Assembly: GCA_903789635.1 (NCBI GenBank)
Contig: CAIFEY010000001.1
Location: forward strand, 124,001 to 188,000
Reading direction: 5' to 3'
DNA from: an uncultured Eubacteriaceae bacterium
GTDB taxonomy: Bacteria > Bacillota > Clostridia > Peptostreptococcales > Anaerovoracaceae
DNA: 64,000 nucleotides
The notes beneath the pieces were generated by a model. That model did not search any database and had not been told where the DNA came from. It saw only the letters and a program-made list of their open reading frames with translations. The position numbers were made by a program, and so were the translations under genes. Numbering within the stretch: the stretch's first letter is position 1; each line of letters begins with the position of its first letter. This document shows positions 1 to 8,920 of this stretch, piece after piece.

Positions 1-110
1 CGGCTAAGATTCGCCAGTGGAGAAAGCCTGAGCCTTACAAGGGCAAGGGAATCCGCTATGATGGTGAGATCGTCCGCAGAAAAGAAGGAAAGACCGGAGC
101 TAAGGCATAG
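1..110 (+). CDS. rplF: 50S ribosomal protein L6, C-terminal fragment
   Basis: The window opens inside this gene. Reading from base 3 gives a tail containing [14 protein letters not shown] and ending in a TAG stop at 108-110. The motif is the conserved C-terminal end of L6, which binds 23S rRNA near the factor-binding site. The start lies outside the window. It is the first visible gene of the spc operon, and rplR follows within 20 bases. Confidence 0.93.
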   Translation, partial: AKIRQWRKPEPYKGKGIRYDGEIVRRKEGKTGAKA

Positions 111-128
111 TAGAAAGGAGTGTGCGTA

Positions 129-494
129 ATGGCAAACATGAGCAAGAATGACAAACGTCTGAAGAGACATCACAGACTGAGAAAAGACCTGAACGGAACT
201 CCTGAGAAGCCGAGACTGTGCGTATTCCGCTCTAACAAGAATATCGCATGCCAGATCATTGACGACACTGAGCGCAAGACTCTGGTATCGGCATCTACGC
301 TTGATAAGGATATCAAGGCAGAGATCGAGAACGGCGGAAATAAAGATGCCGCAAGAAAAGTCGGCGAAGCAGTTGCGAAGAGAGCACTGGAGAAGGGAAT
401 CACAGAGGTTTGCTTTGACAGAGGCGGATTCCTTTATCACGGAAGAGTTAAGGAACTCGCAGATGGCGCTCGCGAGGCTGGACTGAAGTTCTAA
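129..494 (+). CDS. rplR: 50S ribosomal protein L18
   Basis: A 121-residue protein matching bacterial L18, the 5S rRNA-binding protein of the large subunit, with the typical basic N-terminus and a C-terminal [20 protein letters not shown] segment. The ORF track opens at a GTG (120). I prefer ATG 129 because AGAAAGGAG (112-120) sits 8 bases before it and the GTG itself is inside the Shine-Dalgarno stretch. It sits between rplF and rpsE as in nearly all spc operons. Confidence 0.96.
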   Translation: MANMSKNDKRLKRHHRLRKDLNGTPEKPRLCVFRSNKNIACQIIDDTERKTLVSASTLDKDIKAEIENGGNKDAARKVGEAVAKRALEKGITEVCFDRGGFLYHGRVKELADGAREAGLKF

Positions 495-508
495 CGGGAG
501 GAAAAAGA

Positions 509-1012
509 ATGCGTAATACAATTGATGCTTCCAAGCTTGATCTGACGGAAACCATCATCAACATCAGACGTGTTGCGAAGACCGTAAAGGGTGGACGCAA
601 CATGAGATTCAGCGTAACAATCGTAGTCGGAGACCACAATGGTCACGTCGGCGTTGGTCTCGGAAAGTCTGCTGAAATTCCGGAAGCAGTCAGAAAAGCT
701 ACAGAAGCTGCAAAGAAGAATTTGATCTACGTTCCAATGGTTGGAACAACAATTCCACACAGACACATCGGCGAGCACGGTGCTGCAAGAGTTCTCCTGA
801 TGCCTGCACCGGCAGGAACCGGAGTACTGGCAGGATCTTCTGCTCGTACAGTTCTGGAAGCTGCGGGAATCCGCGACGTCAGAGCTAAGTCCGTCGGTTC
901 CGACAACTCCGGAAACATCGCACTGGCTACACTGCAGGGTCTGAAGGAACTGAAGACAGTTGAAAGTGTTGCTAAGCTGAGAGGCAAGACACCGGAAGAG
1001 ATTTTGGGATAA
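509..1012 (+). CDS. rpsE: 30S ribosomal protein S5
   Basis: A 167-residue S5 protein with an N-terminal double-stranded RNA-binding domain (about residues 10-75, with [18 protein letters not shown]) and a C-terminal S5 fold ending in [13 protein letters not shown]5 helps 30S assembly and decoding accuracy. A GGGAGG ribosome-binding site lies just after the rplR stop. Length and order are normal. Confidence 0.97.
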   Translation: MRNTIDASKLDLTETIINIRRVAKTVKGGRNMRFSVTIVVGDHNGHVGVGLGKSAEIPEAVRKATEAAKKNLIYVPMVGTTIPHRHIGEHGAARVLLMPAPAGTGVLAGSSARTVLEAAGIRDVRAKSVGSDNSGNIALATLQGLKELKTVESVAKLRGKTPEEILG

Positions 1013-1025
1013 TAGGAGGAAGACA

Positions 1026-1208
1026 ATGGCTGGAAAGATTAAGATCACATTGACGAAAAGCCCGATTGGTGCTTCCCCTAAGCAGAAGAAAGTTGTAGAA
1101 GCACTGGGACTTAAGAAGATGCACCATTCTGTTGTATTAGATGACACACCTGCTACACGCGGTGCTGTTGCTAAGGTTCCGCATCTTCTCACTGTAGAAG
1201 AAGCATAA
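1026..1208 (+). CDS. rpmD: 50S ribosomal protein L30
   Basis: Sixty residues, the normal length of bacterial L30, starting [20 protein letters not shown] and containing the [14 protein letters not shown] signature. It is a small 23S rRNA-binding protein. It follows rpsE by 13 bases with an AGGAGG-like site, so it is co-transcribed. Confidence 0.96.
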   Translation: MAGKIKITLTKSPIGASPKQKKVVEALGLKKMHHSVVLDDTPATRGAVAKVPHLLTVEEA

Positions 1209-1229
1209 GGTTAGGAGGTGCGAAGTAGA

Positions 1230-1670
1230 ATGAATCTGCATGAATATATTGCACCAGCAGGTGCTAATAAATCCCGCAAGAGAAGAGGCCGCGGAAATGC
1301 TACCGGTCAGGGTAAGACCGGCGGCAGAGGTATGAACGGCCAGAAGCAGAGAAGCGGCGGCGGCGTAAGACTTGGTTTCGAGGGAGGCCAGATGCCGCTG
1401 TACAGACGTCTGCCAAAGAGAGGATTTACCAACATCTTCGCTACAGAGTATGCAGCGATCAACGTTGATGTCCTCAACAGATTCGAAGACGGAACAGTTG
1501 TTACACCGCAGCTTCTGAAGGACGCTGGCGTCGTAAAGAAGCTCAATGACGGCGTAAAGATTCTCGGCGGTGGTGAGATCGAGAAGAAGTTGACTGTTCA
1601 GGCTAGCAAATTCACGAAGAGTGCAAAAGAGAAGATTGAGGCAGCCGGCGGAAAGGCCGAGGTGATTTAA
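1230..1670 (+). CDS. rplO: 50S ribosomal protein L15
   Basis: A 146-residue L15. The glycine- and arginine-rich N-terminal half ([20 protein letters not shown]) threads into 23S rRNA and the C-terminal half is globular. The track extends to a GTG at 1218, but that codon is part of the AGGAGGTG ribosome-binding site. ATG 1230 gives the family start MNLHEY. The stop directly abuts the secY start codon. Confidence 0.95.
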   Translation: MNLHEYIAPAGANKSRKRRGRGNATGQGKTGGRGMNGQKQRSGGGVRLGFEGGQMPLYRRLPKRGFTNIFATEYAAINVDVLNRFEDGTVVTPQLLKDAGVVKKLNDGVKILGGGEIEKKLTVQASKFTKSAKEKIEAAGGKAEVI

Positions 1671-2957
1671 ATGGAAATGTTAAAGACCATTCGCCAGGCT
1701 TTCGCTGTTAAAGAAATCCGGTCGAAAATGATCTTCACATTACTGATGCTCGTAGTATTCAGAATTGGATCCAACATCCCGGTTCCAGGAATCAACCACG
1801 ACGTGTTGGCACAGATGTTTACCAGTGGAAACATGGGTATCCTCGAGCTGTTCAACCTGTTCTCCGGTGGTTCCTTTGCAAACTTTACCGTATTTGCACT
1901 GAGTGTAACGCCGTACATTACGGCATCCATTATCGTGCAGCTGCTGACCGTGGCGTTCCCGTACTTCGAACGGCTCGCCAAGGAAGGCATGGAAGGTCGC
2001 AAGAAGATGGCGCAGATCACGCGTTATATGTCAGTCGTTCTGGCTGTCATCCAGGCGCTTGGTCTGACGTTCGGTCTGTTTAGAAAGGCGATTATTGATC
2101 AGTCGGTCTTTAACTTCATTGTAATCACATTGATCCTGACTGCAGGAACAACCTTCCTGATGTGGCTGGGAGAGCAGATTAATGAATATGGAGTAGGAAA
2201 TGGTATTTCCCTGCTGATTTTCGGAGGCATCATTGCCAGAATCCCGAGCGAGATTTCCGAAATCGGAAGCAAGGTCAGCGGAGGATCCATGTCCGTCATC
2301 ACTCTGATTCTGTTCATCGTCTTCGCGATCGTTGTTGTCGTCGGTATCATCGAGGTACAGCAGGGAACCAGAAAGATTCCTGTCCAGTACGCTAAGCGTG
2401 TGGTCGGAAGAAAGATGTACGGTGGTCAGTCCACACACATTCCGATGAAAGTCAATCAGGCCGGAGTTATTCCGATCATCTTTGCACTTTCACTGCTTCA
2501 GTTCCCGCTGACAATTATGTATTTCTTCCCAGGAACTGCATTCTACAGCTTCTGCCAGAAATACCTGTCACCTGCAGGAAGCCCTGGAGTTTGGGTTTAT
2601 GCAGTTTTGAATGTCGCGCTGATTATCTTCTTTAACTATTTCTACACGGCGATTACATTCAACCCGGTAGAAATCTCTAAGGATATGAAAGCCAACGGCG
2701 GATTCATTCCTGGAATCCGTCCGGGAAAGCCGACAACCGAGTATTTGAGCAACGTAATGTCTCGAATCTCCATCGTCGGAGCTATTTTCCTGGCGGTTGT
2801 TGCTACACTGCCGACACTGGTATCGCAGTACACAGGTCTGGACATCCGTTTCGGCGGAACATCCATCCTGATTGCTGTTGGTGTTGCGCTTGATACTGTA
2901 CAGCAGCTGCAGAATCAGATGCTGATGAGAAATTACCGAGGCTTTCTTAATAAATAG
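1671..2957 (+). CDS. secY: Protein translocase channel subunit SecY
   Basis: A 428-residue polytopic membrane protein with about ten hydrophobic segments, the pore-forming subunit of the SecYEG channel for export and membrane insertion. Recognisable family stretches include FRIGSNIPVPGI near the N-terminus, the GNGISLLIFGGI segment, and YYFYTAITFNP with RPGKPTTEYL in the cytosolic loop. Its ATG follows the rplO stop with no gap, so translation is probably coupled. Length is normal. Confidence 0.97.
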   Translation: MEMLKTIRQAFAVKEIRSKMIFTLLMLVVFRIGSNIPVPGINHDVLAQMFTSGNMGILELFNLFSGGSFANFTVFALSVTPYITASIIVQLLTVAFPYFERLAKEGMEGRKKMAQITRYMSVVLAVIQALGLTFGLFRKAIIDQSVFNFIVITLILTAGTTFLMWLGEQINEYGVGNGISLLIFGGIIARIPSEISEIGSKVSGGSMSVITLILFIVFAIVVVVGIIEVQQGTRKIPVQYAKRVVGRKMYGGQSTHIPMKVNQAGVIPIIFALSLLQFPLTIMYFFPGTAFYSFCQKYLSPAGSPGVWVYAVLNVALIIFFNYFYTAITFNPVEISKDMKANGGFIPGIRPGKPTTEYLSNVMSRISIVGAIFLAVVATLPTLVSQYTGLDIRFGGTSILIAVGVALDTVQQLQNQMLMRNYRGFLNK

Positions 2958-2983
2958 TGCGGAAAAGAATGGGAGATGAAATT

Positions 2984-3631
2984 ATGATCAGAACAATTCT
3001 TTTAGGCCCTCCGGGAGCAGGCAAGGGTACACAGGCAGCTAAGATCGTGGAGAAGTACAACATTCCTCACATCTCAACCGGAGATATTTTCAGAGAGAAT
3101 ATCAGCAAGGGCACCGCGCTTGGCATGAAGGCAAAAGAATACATGGACAAGGGAGAGCTCGTTCCTGATGATCTCGTCATCGAGATTGCAACCGACCGTC
3201 TGCTGGCGGACGACTGCAAGGCAGGATTCATCCTGGACGGCTTCCCGAGAACCGTTCATCAGGCAGAGAAGCTTGATGAATTCCTGAAGCAGCATGATAT
3301 GCCGCTGACGGTGGTAATCAATCTTGAAGTTGAAGACAGCGTTCTTATGGAACGTATCACCGGCCGCCGTGTGTGCCCGAAGTGTGGTGCAAGCTACCAT
3401 GTAACGGGCATGCCTCCTAAGAAGGAAGGCATCTGCGATGTCTGCGGATCGGAACTTGTTCAGAGAAAAGATGACAACGTTGAGACTGCGACGAACAGAA
3501 TCAGCGTTTACAACAAGCAGACGAAACCGCTGATCGAGTATTACGAGAAGGCGGGAATCATCGCAAACATTGACGGCTCCACACCGCTGCCAGTGACGTT
3601 TAAAAACGTCTCCGATGCGCTCGAAGCGTAA
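2984..3631 (+). CDS. adk: Adenylate kinase, zinc-finger lid type
   Basis: A 215-residue adenylate kinase (ATP + AMP to 2 ADP). The P-loop GPPGAGKGT is at about residues 7-15, followed by the NMP-binding STGDIFRE and the LDGFPRT motif. The LID carries two Cys pairs (CPKC and CDVC), the zinc-binding form common in Gram-positives. The track starts at 2957, overlapping the secY stop; ATG 2984 is preferred because it has a GGGAG site 8 bases upstream and gives the usual MIRTILLGPPG start. It lies between secY and infA; map, its common neighbour, is absent. Confidence 0.97.
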   Translation: MIRTILLGPPGAGKGTQAAKIVEKYNIPHISTGDIFRENISKGTALGMKAKEYMDKGELVPDDLVIEIATDRLLADDCKAGFILDGFPRTVHQAEKLDEFLKQHDMPLTVVINLEVEDSVLMERITGRRVCPKCGASYHVTGMPPKKEGICDVCGSELVQRKDDNVETATNRISVYNKQTKPLIEYYEKAGIIANIDGSTPLPVTFKNVSDALEA

Positions 3632-3689
3632 GCCGCTTCAGAGGCGGACAGAGCCAGAAGTTCACACATTAAAGAGAGAGGTGTAGAAT

Positions 3690-3911
3690 TTGGCGAAAAA
3701 AGACGTGATTGAAGCTATGGGAACTGTAGTCGATGCTCAGCCGAACGCAATGTTCAAGGTTAAGCTGGAAAACGGTTTCGAAGTAGAGGCGCATATTTCA
3801 GGAAAGATCAGAATGAATTACATCAGGATCCTGCCGGGAGACAAGGTAAAAGTGGAGCTTTCCCCTTACGACCTGGGACGCGGCAGAATCGTCTGGAGAG
3901 ACAGAGGCTAG
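3690..3911 (+). CDS. infA: Translation initiation factor IF-1, TTG start
   Basis: A 73-residue S1/OB-fold protein, [29 protein letters not shown], which occupies the A site during initiation. The only suitable start is TTG at 3690, since the canonical N-terminus begins exactly there, with a GAGAGAGGTG ribosome-binding site 7 bases upstream. A rare start codon on an initiation factor may hold expression down. It is followed by a short gap and rpmJ. Confidence 0.95.
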   Translation: MAKKDVIEAMGTVVDAQPNAMFKVKLENGFEVEAHISGKIRMNYIRILPGDKVKVELSPYDLGRGRIVWRDRG

Positions 3912-3982
3912 GCAGTGCGGCCTTGAGCGGCTGTACTTTGTCTGATCACCGTTCGATCCGGAGCATTTGATAGGAGGTTGAC

Positions 3983-4096
3983 ATGAAAGTAAGAGCTTCT
4001 GTAAAACCTATCTGCGAGAAGTGCAAAGTTATCAAGAGACATGGCAAGGTCATGGTTATCTGTGAGAATCCTAAGCATAAGCAGAGACAGGGTTAA
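3983..4096 (+). CDS. rpmJ: 50S ribosomal protein L36
   Basis: Too short for the ORF track. ATG 3983 to TAA 4096 encodes 37 residues starting [20 protein letters not shown], with the zinc ligands CEKC, a later Cys and a His (CENPKHKQ), that is, the C+ form of L36. TAGGAGG lies 7 bases upstream. It is the last gene before a strong terminator. Confidence 0.96.
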   Translation: MKVRASVKPICEKCKVIKRHGKVMVICENPKHKQRQG

Positions 4097-4118
4097 TAGA
4101 TAAGAACATTATTATAGA

Positions 4119-4167
4119 AACGCCGGGATGTTTTTTAAAAAGAACAAAAAACATTCTGGCGTTTTTT
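4119..4167 (+). terminator. Intrinsic terminator after rpmJ
   Basis: An 18-bp stem (AACGCCGGGATGTTTTTT with AAAAAACATTCTGGCGTT, two G-U pairs) with a 9-base loop, ending in a T run. It divides the ribosomal gene block between rpmJ and rpsM, where many Clostridia read straight through. Confidence 0.9.
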
Positions 4168-4388
4168 GGTGTTATATGGTAAACTATGGGAGTTACGCAA
4201 GTAACACAGTTTTTTGCTGTCTGCATACTGCAAGCCGATGGCTGGTTAAATTCCGCGGCTGGAGTTACAGTGACAGACGGCGCATGTATGGGGTGCGGTG
4301 CCGGGGCTGCATGCCTTTAAATAATACATTGAACACCTGTCTATATCGCTCCCGGAACAGTGACGGAAGATAGGAAAGGAGGAAGCGT
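4168..4388 (+). promoter_or_regulatory. Leader region of the alpha operon
   Basis: About 220 bases with no gene between the rpmJ terminator and rpsM. It contains a small hairpin (GTTAC-GCAA-GTAAC at 4192-4205) and longer GC-rich segments that could fold (GCATG/GCATGC pairing around 4282-4315). I found no convincing -35/-10 pair. By analogy with the E. coli alpha leader, which S4 binds, it may be an S4-responsive leader; this is inference. Confidence 0.4.
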
Positions 4389-4757
4389 ATGGCTCGTATA
4401 GCCGGCGTAGATTTGCCGAGAGATAAGAGAGTTGAAATCGGACTCACTTATATCTATGGAATTGGCAGAACATCAGCCAAGAAAATCCTCGAGGAGTGCG
4501 GAATTAATCCGGACACGAGAGTCAAGGATCTGACAGAGGATGAGGCTGGTAAAATCAGAAAGGTCATCGACAGCGAATACATGGTTGAAGGTGATCTCAG
4601 ACGTGAAGTTTCCATGAACATCAAGCGTTTGATGGAGATCGGAAGCTACAGAGGAATCAGACATAGAAGAAGCCTTCCTGTAAGAGGTCAGAAGACCAAG
4701 ACCAACGCTCGTACTCGCAAGGGTCCGAAGAAAACTGTTGGCAGAAAAAAGAAATAA
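4389..4757 (+). CDS. rpsM: 30S ribosomal protein S13
   Basis: A 122-residue S13, [26 protein letters not shown], with the helix-two-turn-helix region and the basic C-terminal tail ([17 protein letters not shown]) that reaches the tRNA sites. A strong GGAAAGGAGG site precedes ATG 4389. First gene of the alpha operon (rpsM-rpsK-rpsD-rpoA-rplQ). Confidence 0.97.
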   Translation: MARIAGVDLPRDKRVEIGLTYIYGIGRTSAKKILEECGINPDTRVKDLTEDEAGKIRKVIDSEYMVEGDLRREVSMNIKRLMEIGSYRGIRHRRSLPVRGQKTKTNARTRKGPKKTVGRKKK

Positions 4758-4775
4758 GGAAGGAGGACGTAAGCT

Positions 4776-5177
4776 ATGCCTAAGAATCAGAAGAACAAAA
4801 CGACTAGAAGAAAGAAGATCCAGCGTAAGAATATTACAAAGGGTCAGGCTCATATTCAGTCCACTTTTAACAATACGCTCGTAACACTGACAGACATGGA
4901 CGGTAATGCTCTGTCCTGGTCCAGTGCGGGTTCCCTCGGATTCAGAGGATCTAAGAAGTCCACTCCGTTCGCAGCACAGATGGCTGCAGAGACAGCAACT
5001 AAGGCTGCTATGGAGCATGGTCTTAAGACAGTTGAAGTTTATGTAAAGGGACCGGGTTCCGGAAGAGAGTCCGCTATCCGTGCTCTGCAGGCAGCAGGCC
5101 TGGAGATCACCATGATCAAGGACATCACACCGATTCCGCATAACGGATGCCGTCCGCCGAAGAGAAGAAGAGTCTGA
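4776..5177 (+). CDS. rpsK: 30S ribosomal protein S11
   Basis: A 133-residue S11 with the conserved [20 protein letters not shown] core and the C-terminal [15 protein letters not shown]. It is a platform protein of the 30S subunit. It sits 18 bases after rpsM with an AAGGAGG site. Confidence 0.97.
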   Translation: MPKNQKNKTTRRKKIQRKNITKGQAHIQSTFNNTLVTLTDMDGNALSWSSAGSLGFRGSKKSTPFAAQMAAETATKAAMEHGLKTVEVYVKGPGSGRESAIRALQAAGLEITMIKDITPIPHNGCRPPKRRRV

Positions 5178-5200
5178 TGGAAGGGAGGAGTAAGTAAAAT

Positions 5201-5821
5201 ATGGCTAGATATACATGTGCTAACTGCAGACTTTGCAGAAGAGAAGGCCAGAAGATGTTCCTTAAGGGAGACAGATGCTATGGCCCTAAGTGCGCGCTTG
5301 AAAAGAAAAACTACGCTCCTGGACAGCATGGTCAGATGAGACATAAGATGTCTGAGTATGGAATGCAGCTCAGAGAAAAGCAGAAGGCGAAGAGATTCTA
5401 CGGAATCCAGGAGACACAGTTCAGAAACCTGTTCGAGAGAGCAGACAGAGCTGCCGGCGTAACCGGAGACAACCTGCTCGTTCTGCTTGAGCGCAGACTG
5501 GACAATGTCGTATACAGACTGGGATTCGCTTCTTCCAGAAAAGAAGCAAGACAGATGGTCGTACACGGACATTTCCGCCTGAACGGCAAGAAGGTAAATT
5601 CCCCGGCTCAGGAAGTCAAGCCTGGAGACGTTATCAAGGTTAAGGAGAAGAGCCAGAACTCTCCTAAGTTTAAGGAAATCAGAGACATGCAGATTACTGT
5701 ACCGTCCTGGCTGTCTGTAGACGTAGACAAGCTGGAAGGTAAAGTACTGGTGCTGCCTACCAGAGAGGATGTTGATACACCGATCGCAGAGCATCTGATC
5801 GTCGAGTTGTACTCCAAATAA
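5201..5821 (+). CDS. rpsD: 30S ribosomal protein S4, zinc-binding form
   Basis: A 206-residue S4. Cys9, Cys12, Cys26 and Cys31 form the C+ zinc site (CRLC ... CYGPKC). The S4 RNA-binding domain follows at about residues 98-160 ([12 protein letters not shown] ... [13 protein letters not shown]). S4 nucleates 30S assembly and commonly represses its own operon. Here it lies inside the alpha operon as in proteobacteria, unlike B. subtilis, where rpsD is separate. Confidence 0.97.
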   Translation: MARYTCANCRLCRREGQKMFLKGDRCYGPKCALEKKNYAPGQHGQMRHKMSEYGMQLREKQKAKRFYGIQETQFRNLFERADRAAGVTGDNLLVLLERRLDNVVYRLGFASSRKEARQMVVHGHFRLNGKKVNSPAQEVKPGDVIKVKEKSQNSPKFKEIRDMQITVPSWLSVDVDKLEGKVLVLPTREDVDTPIAEHLIVELYSK

Positions 5822-5868
5822 TAGCCTGCTGCAGGTTATAGCGTTTGGATTAAAAGGAGGTTTTTTTA

Positions 5869-6813
5869 GTGTTAGAAATCGAAAAACCAACGATAAGCAA
5901 AGAAATCAGCGACGACGGCAGATATGGAAAGTTTATCGTAGAACCTCTTGAAAGAGGATATGGTACGACTCTGGGCAACGCGATGAGAAGAATCCTGCTC
6001 AGCTCCCTTCCGGGAGCCGCGGTGACTTCTGTTAAAATTGACGGTATTCTTCATGAGTTTTCGTCGATTCCTGGTGTTAAGGAAGACGTTACGGAAATTA
6101 TTCTGAACCTGAAGAATCTGGCAGTCCGCCTGAACGGTGAGGACACCAAGCGTGTCATCATCAACGCGGTCGGACCTAAGGAAGTAACAGCTGCAGACAT
6201 CGTAGGGGATGACGGTCTCGAGATTTTCAACCCTGATCTGCATATCGCAACACTGGAAGAGAACGCAACGCTGGTTATGGAGATCAACCTGGCCAGAGGA
6301 CGCGGCTACGTTCCGGCTGAACAGAATAAGACAGAGAGTACACCAATTTCTGTAATTCCGGTAGATTCTATCTATACGCCGGTCAGAAAGGTCAATTTTA
6401 CCGTAGAAAATACCAGAGTAGGTCAGGTTACTGACTATGACAGACTAGTCCTTGAAATCTGGACCGACGGCTCCGTAGCGCCTGCTGAGGGTGTCTCTAT
6501 CGGAGCAAAGATCATGCGGGAGCATCTGAACCTGTTTATCGAGTTGGATGACTCCACGGGCAGCATGGAAATCATGGTCGAAAAGGAAGAAGATCAGAAG
6601 GAAAAGGCACTGGAGATGACCATTGAGGAGCTGGAGCTCTCTGTAAGATCTTACAACTGTCTGAAGCGCGCCAACATCAACACTGTTGAAGAGCTGACGG
6701 AGAAGACAGAAGAAGATATGATGAAGTTCCGCAACCTTGGTAAAAAGTCTCTGGAAGAAGTAAAGAACAGACTCGAAGAACTCGGACTTGGACTCAAGCC
6801 GAGCGAAGAGTAA
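5869..6813 (+). CDS. rpoA: RNA polymerase alpha subunit, GTG start
   Basis: A 314-residue alpha subunit. The N-terminal assembly domain ([22 protein letters not shown]) spans about residues 1-230. The C-terminal domain ([21 protein letters not shown] ... [12 protein letters not shown]) contacts UP elements and activators. The start is GTG 5869, 9 bases after AAAAGGAGG; the N-terminus MLEIEKPTI matches the family. It is followed 17 bases later by rplQ. Confidence 0.97.
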   Translation: MLEIEKPTISKEISDDGRYGKFIVEPLERGYGTTLGNAMRRILLSSLPGAAVTSVKIDGILHEFSSIPGVKEDVTEIILNLKNLAVRLNGEDTKRVIINAVGPKEVTAADIVGDDGLEIFNPDLHIATLEENATLVMEINLARGRGYVPAEQNKTESTPISVIPVDSIYTPVRKVNFTVENTRVGQVTDYDRLVLEIWTDGSVAPAEGVSIGAKIMREHLNLFIELDDSTGSMEIMVEKEEDQKEKALEMTIEELELSVRSYNCLKRANINTVEELTEKTEEDMMKFRNLGKKSLEEVKNRLEELGLGLKPSEE

Positions 6814-6830
6814 ACGGAAGGAGAATTGAC

Positions 6831-7172
6831 ATGCCGGGATATAGAAAACTGGGCAGAAACAGCGCGCACAGAAAAGCGATGCTTAGAAATCTTGTCACCG
6901 ATCTCTTCAGAGAGGAGAGAATCTCCACAACAGATACTCGCGCTAAGGAAGCAAGAAGAGAGGCTGAGAAGCTGATCACACTGGCTAAGCGCGGAGATCT
7001 GGCTGCAAGAAGACAGGTTATGGGCTACGTATACGATGAAGACGTTACATCCAAGCTGTTCGACGACATTGCTCCGAGATATGCTGAGCGTAACGGCGGA
7101 TACACCAGAATCCTCAAGCTGGGACCTCGCAGAGGCGACAACTCTGAGGTTGTTTTCCTGGAGCTCGTGTAG
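6831..7172 (+). CDS. rplQ: 50S ribosomal protein L17
   Basis: A 113-residue L17, [21 protein letters not shown], with the C-terminal [18 protein letters not shown] motif. It lies near the peptide exit tunnel. It is the last gene of the alpha operon and a terminator follows. In many relatives an ECF transporter operon comes next; here the next gene is unrelated. Confidence 0.97.
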   Translation: MPGYRKLGRNSAHRKAMLRNLVTDLFREERISTTDTRAKEARREAEKLITLAKRGDLAARRQVMGYVYDEDVTSKLFDDIAPRYAERNGGYTRILKLGPRRGDNSEVVFLELV

Positions 7173-7202
7173 TACGGTTTCAAGAGTGAATTGAACAATC
7201 AT

Positions 7203-7230
7203 GCGTCGGGGATTATCCCCGGCGCTTTTT
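7203..7230 (+). terminator. Intrinsic terminator of the alpha operon
   Basis: GCGTCGGGGA-TTA-TCCCCGGCGC followed by TTTTT. It ends the ribosomal block 30 bases after rplQ. Confidence 0.9.
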
Positions 7231-7304
7231 GCATATGCGGATTCAGAAGCGGCGGAACAGGAGCGGCAGCTGCACGGAGAGGGGTCAGCCGAGTGATTTA
7301 TTTC

Positions 7305-7333
7305 TTAATCTTCCGGTTGTTGTGTAGTAGAAT
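7305..7333 (+). promoter_or_regulatory. Possible promoter for the DUF58-like gene
   Basis: TTAATC, a 17-base spacer and TAGAAT. The -35 is weak. It lies 73 bases before the ATG at 7406. Confidence 0.4.
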
Positions 7334-7405
7334 GATATTGGGAGATATTTCGTATTCGCTCCGCAGATTGGGAGACGCGGGCGGAATTAAGATAAGGACT
7401 GAGAG

Positions 7406-8545
7406 ATGAACAATTTTAAGTTAAAGGGGAATGCATTCACAAAGGTCTTCACCGTTCTGATCCTTGTGGATATATTTTTGCCGAATGTGGTCGTGACGGC
7501 GGTACTTGGGCTGATGCTGCTGTATGAGCTGCTGACGTTCCTCGCGGTGAAGTCGGCGGGCGAGCTGCGCTTTGGCACGGTCTGCGGCAAAAAAGAAGCG
7601 GCCAAGGGGGAACGCGTTTCTGTCCGGCTGAAGGCTGAGGGAAAGGGGCAGACGATCATGTTCGCCTCCTGCCACGCCGACATGAACGTGGAAAACATGC
7701 TGACGGGAGAGAACAGCGACACGCCGGCCAACTTCGTGCTGAAGAGAAAGGGCGGAAGCGGCTATCGGATCAACGTCACGGAGGAGCGCTGCGGCGTGGT
7801 TCACGTCACGCTGAACAACACGAGAATTCAGGACGCGTTCGGGAAGAAGCAGGGGTATGTGCTCACGGGGTCGCAGGCGGAGATCCTGTACCGCCCGGAC
7901 GTCCGGACGGTCGAGCTCCCGGAGCGCTTCTTCGCGGCCGGATCTGCGGGCGTCTACCTGTTTGCACGCGGTGACGAGTTCCACGGCGACTTTATCGGAA
8001 GCCCGCAGTCCGGCGAGGGCGGCAGTGCAGACGGGACAGGAGGCGCAGCGGGTGCCGGCTGGGGGACCGGGCAGATGAGCGGCGCGGACAGGGCTAAGAA
8101 CTGGGTCGTCAAGGCTTTTGAGCCGGTCGCGTTTTCGCCGATGGCCAACCAGCCGGTTTCCGGCAGGATCGGCGTCGTGTTCCTGAACTATGTCCAGAGC
8201 GGCCACGTCGTCACGCCGGAGCGGAAGAGCCGACTCGCGGAGCTCGCGGTCTCCGCGGCCGACACGCTCACGAAGGCGGGGCTCGCGCACGAGTTCTTCT
8301 GGCTCGGCAGGAGCGCGGACGGGTCGGCGGAGTGCCGCCGCCGCGTGCACCGCTCCGCGGATGACGTGCAGCAGACCTCGGACGAGCTGATGCGCACCGG
8401 ATTCACGGAGGAAAACGGTGCCGAGGTCTTAAAGAACGCCATCCGGCCGGGTGAGCTGGACGCGTTCCTGCTGATCAGCGCCGGCGGAGACCAGGAAGGC
8501 GTACTGTTCGGCGAGCTGGGCAGCGTGCGTATGCTGAAGGCGTAG
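7406..8545 (+). CDS. Membrane-anchored DUF58-like protein
   Basis: A 379-residue protein. Residues about 10-45 are hydrophobic and could form one or two membrane segments. A beta-rich region with a Cys-containing TEERCGVVHVTL stretch follows, then a glycine-rich spacer (about residues 195-222) and an alpha/beta region. The layout and the segment RAKNWVVKAFEPVAF recall DUF58 proteins, which are usually beside MoxR ATPases and transglutaminases. The family's GxHxSxxxGxGxEF signature is not evident and no MoxR gene is present, so the assignment is tentative. It stands alone between terminators. The second half is much more GC-rich than the ribosomal genes. Confidence 0.45.
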   Translation: MNNFKLKGNAFTKVFTVLILVDIFLPNVVVTAVLGLMLLYELLTFLAVKSAGELRFGTVCGKKEAAKGERVSVRLKAEGKGQTIMFASCHADMNVENMLTGENSDTPANFVLKRKGGSGYRINVTEERCGVVHVTLNNTRIQDAFGKKQGYVLTGSQAEILYRPDVRTVELPERFFAAGSAGVYLFARGDEFHGDFIGSPQSGEGGSADGTGGAAGAGWGTGQMSGADRAKNWVVKAFEPVAFSPMANQPVSGRIGVVFLNYVQSGHVVTPERKSRLAELAVSAADTLTKAGLAHEFFWLGRSADGSAECRRRVHRSADDVQQTSDELMRTGFTEENGAEVLKNAIRPGELDAFLLISAGGDQEGVLFGELGSVRMLKA

Positions 8546-8728
8546 CGCGCGGCTCGGAAGCGCTCCGGAAAGAAGCGCGGATCATCGCGCTGAAGGGAGC
8601 CGCAGCGGCACGGCAGCGCTATAGTAAGAAGCGCCGGCAGCGCGCGGTGGAAATTACCTGCATTATCGCGCGGCTCGGTGCGCCGCGGCGGTGTTGTCTG
8701 TGCATCAATGCATTGTGGCGGAGGCCAA

Positions 8729-8777
8729 GGCTTCTCCTCATTTCTTGTGGGATGGGGAGAAGCCGGTTTTCTTTTTT
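8729..8777 (+). terminator. Intrinsic terminator after the DUF58-like gene
   Basis: GGCTTCTCC pairs with GGAGAAGCC across an 18-base loop, followed by a T-rich tract. The rest of the 8546-8920 gap is GC-rich and shows no gene. Confidence 0.75.
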
Positions 8778-8819
8778 GTCTAATAAATGAGACAGTCCGA
8801 TAATATAGAAAATCTGAAT

Positions 8820-8848
8820 TTGAAGTAAGTGGTAAGTCGGGATATAGT
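8820..8848 (+). promoter_or_regulatory. Promoter of the corrinoid module
   Basis: TTGAAG, 17-base spacer, TATAGT. It is the best sigma-70-type match upstream of the activator gene and lies after the preceding terminator. Confidence 0.7.
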
Positions 8849-8920
8849 CAATATGGATGATTATGCATTTTATGATAGATATTGGTAAAAGGAAGAGTGA
8901 GAGAAGGGAGCAGGAGACCT

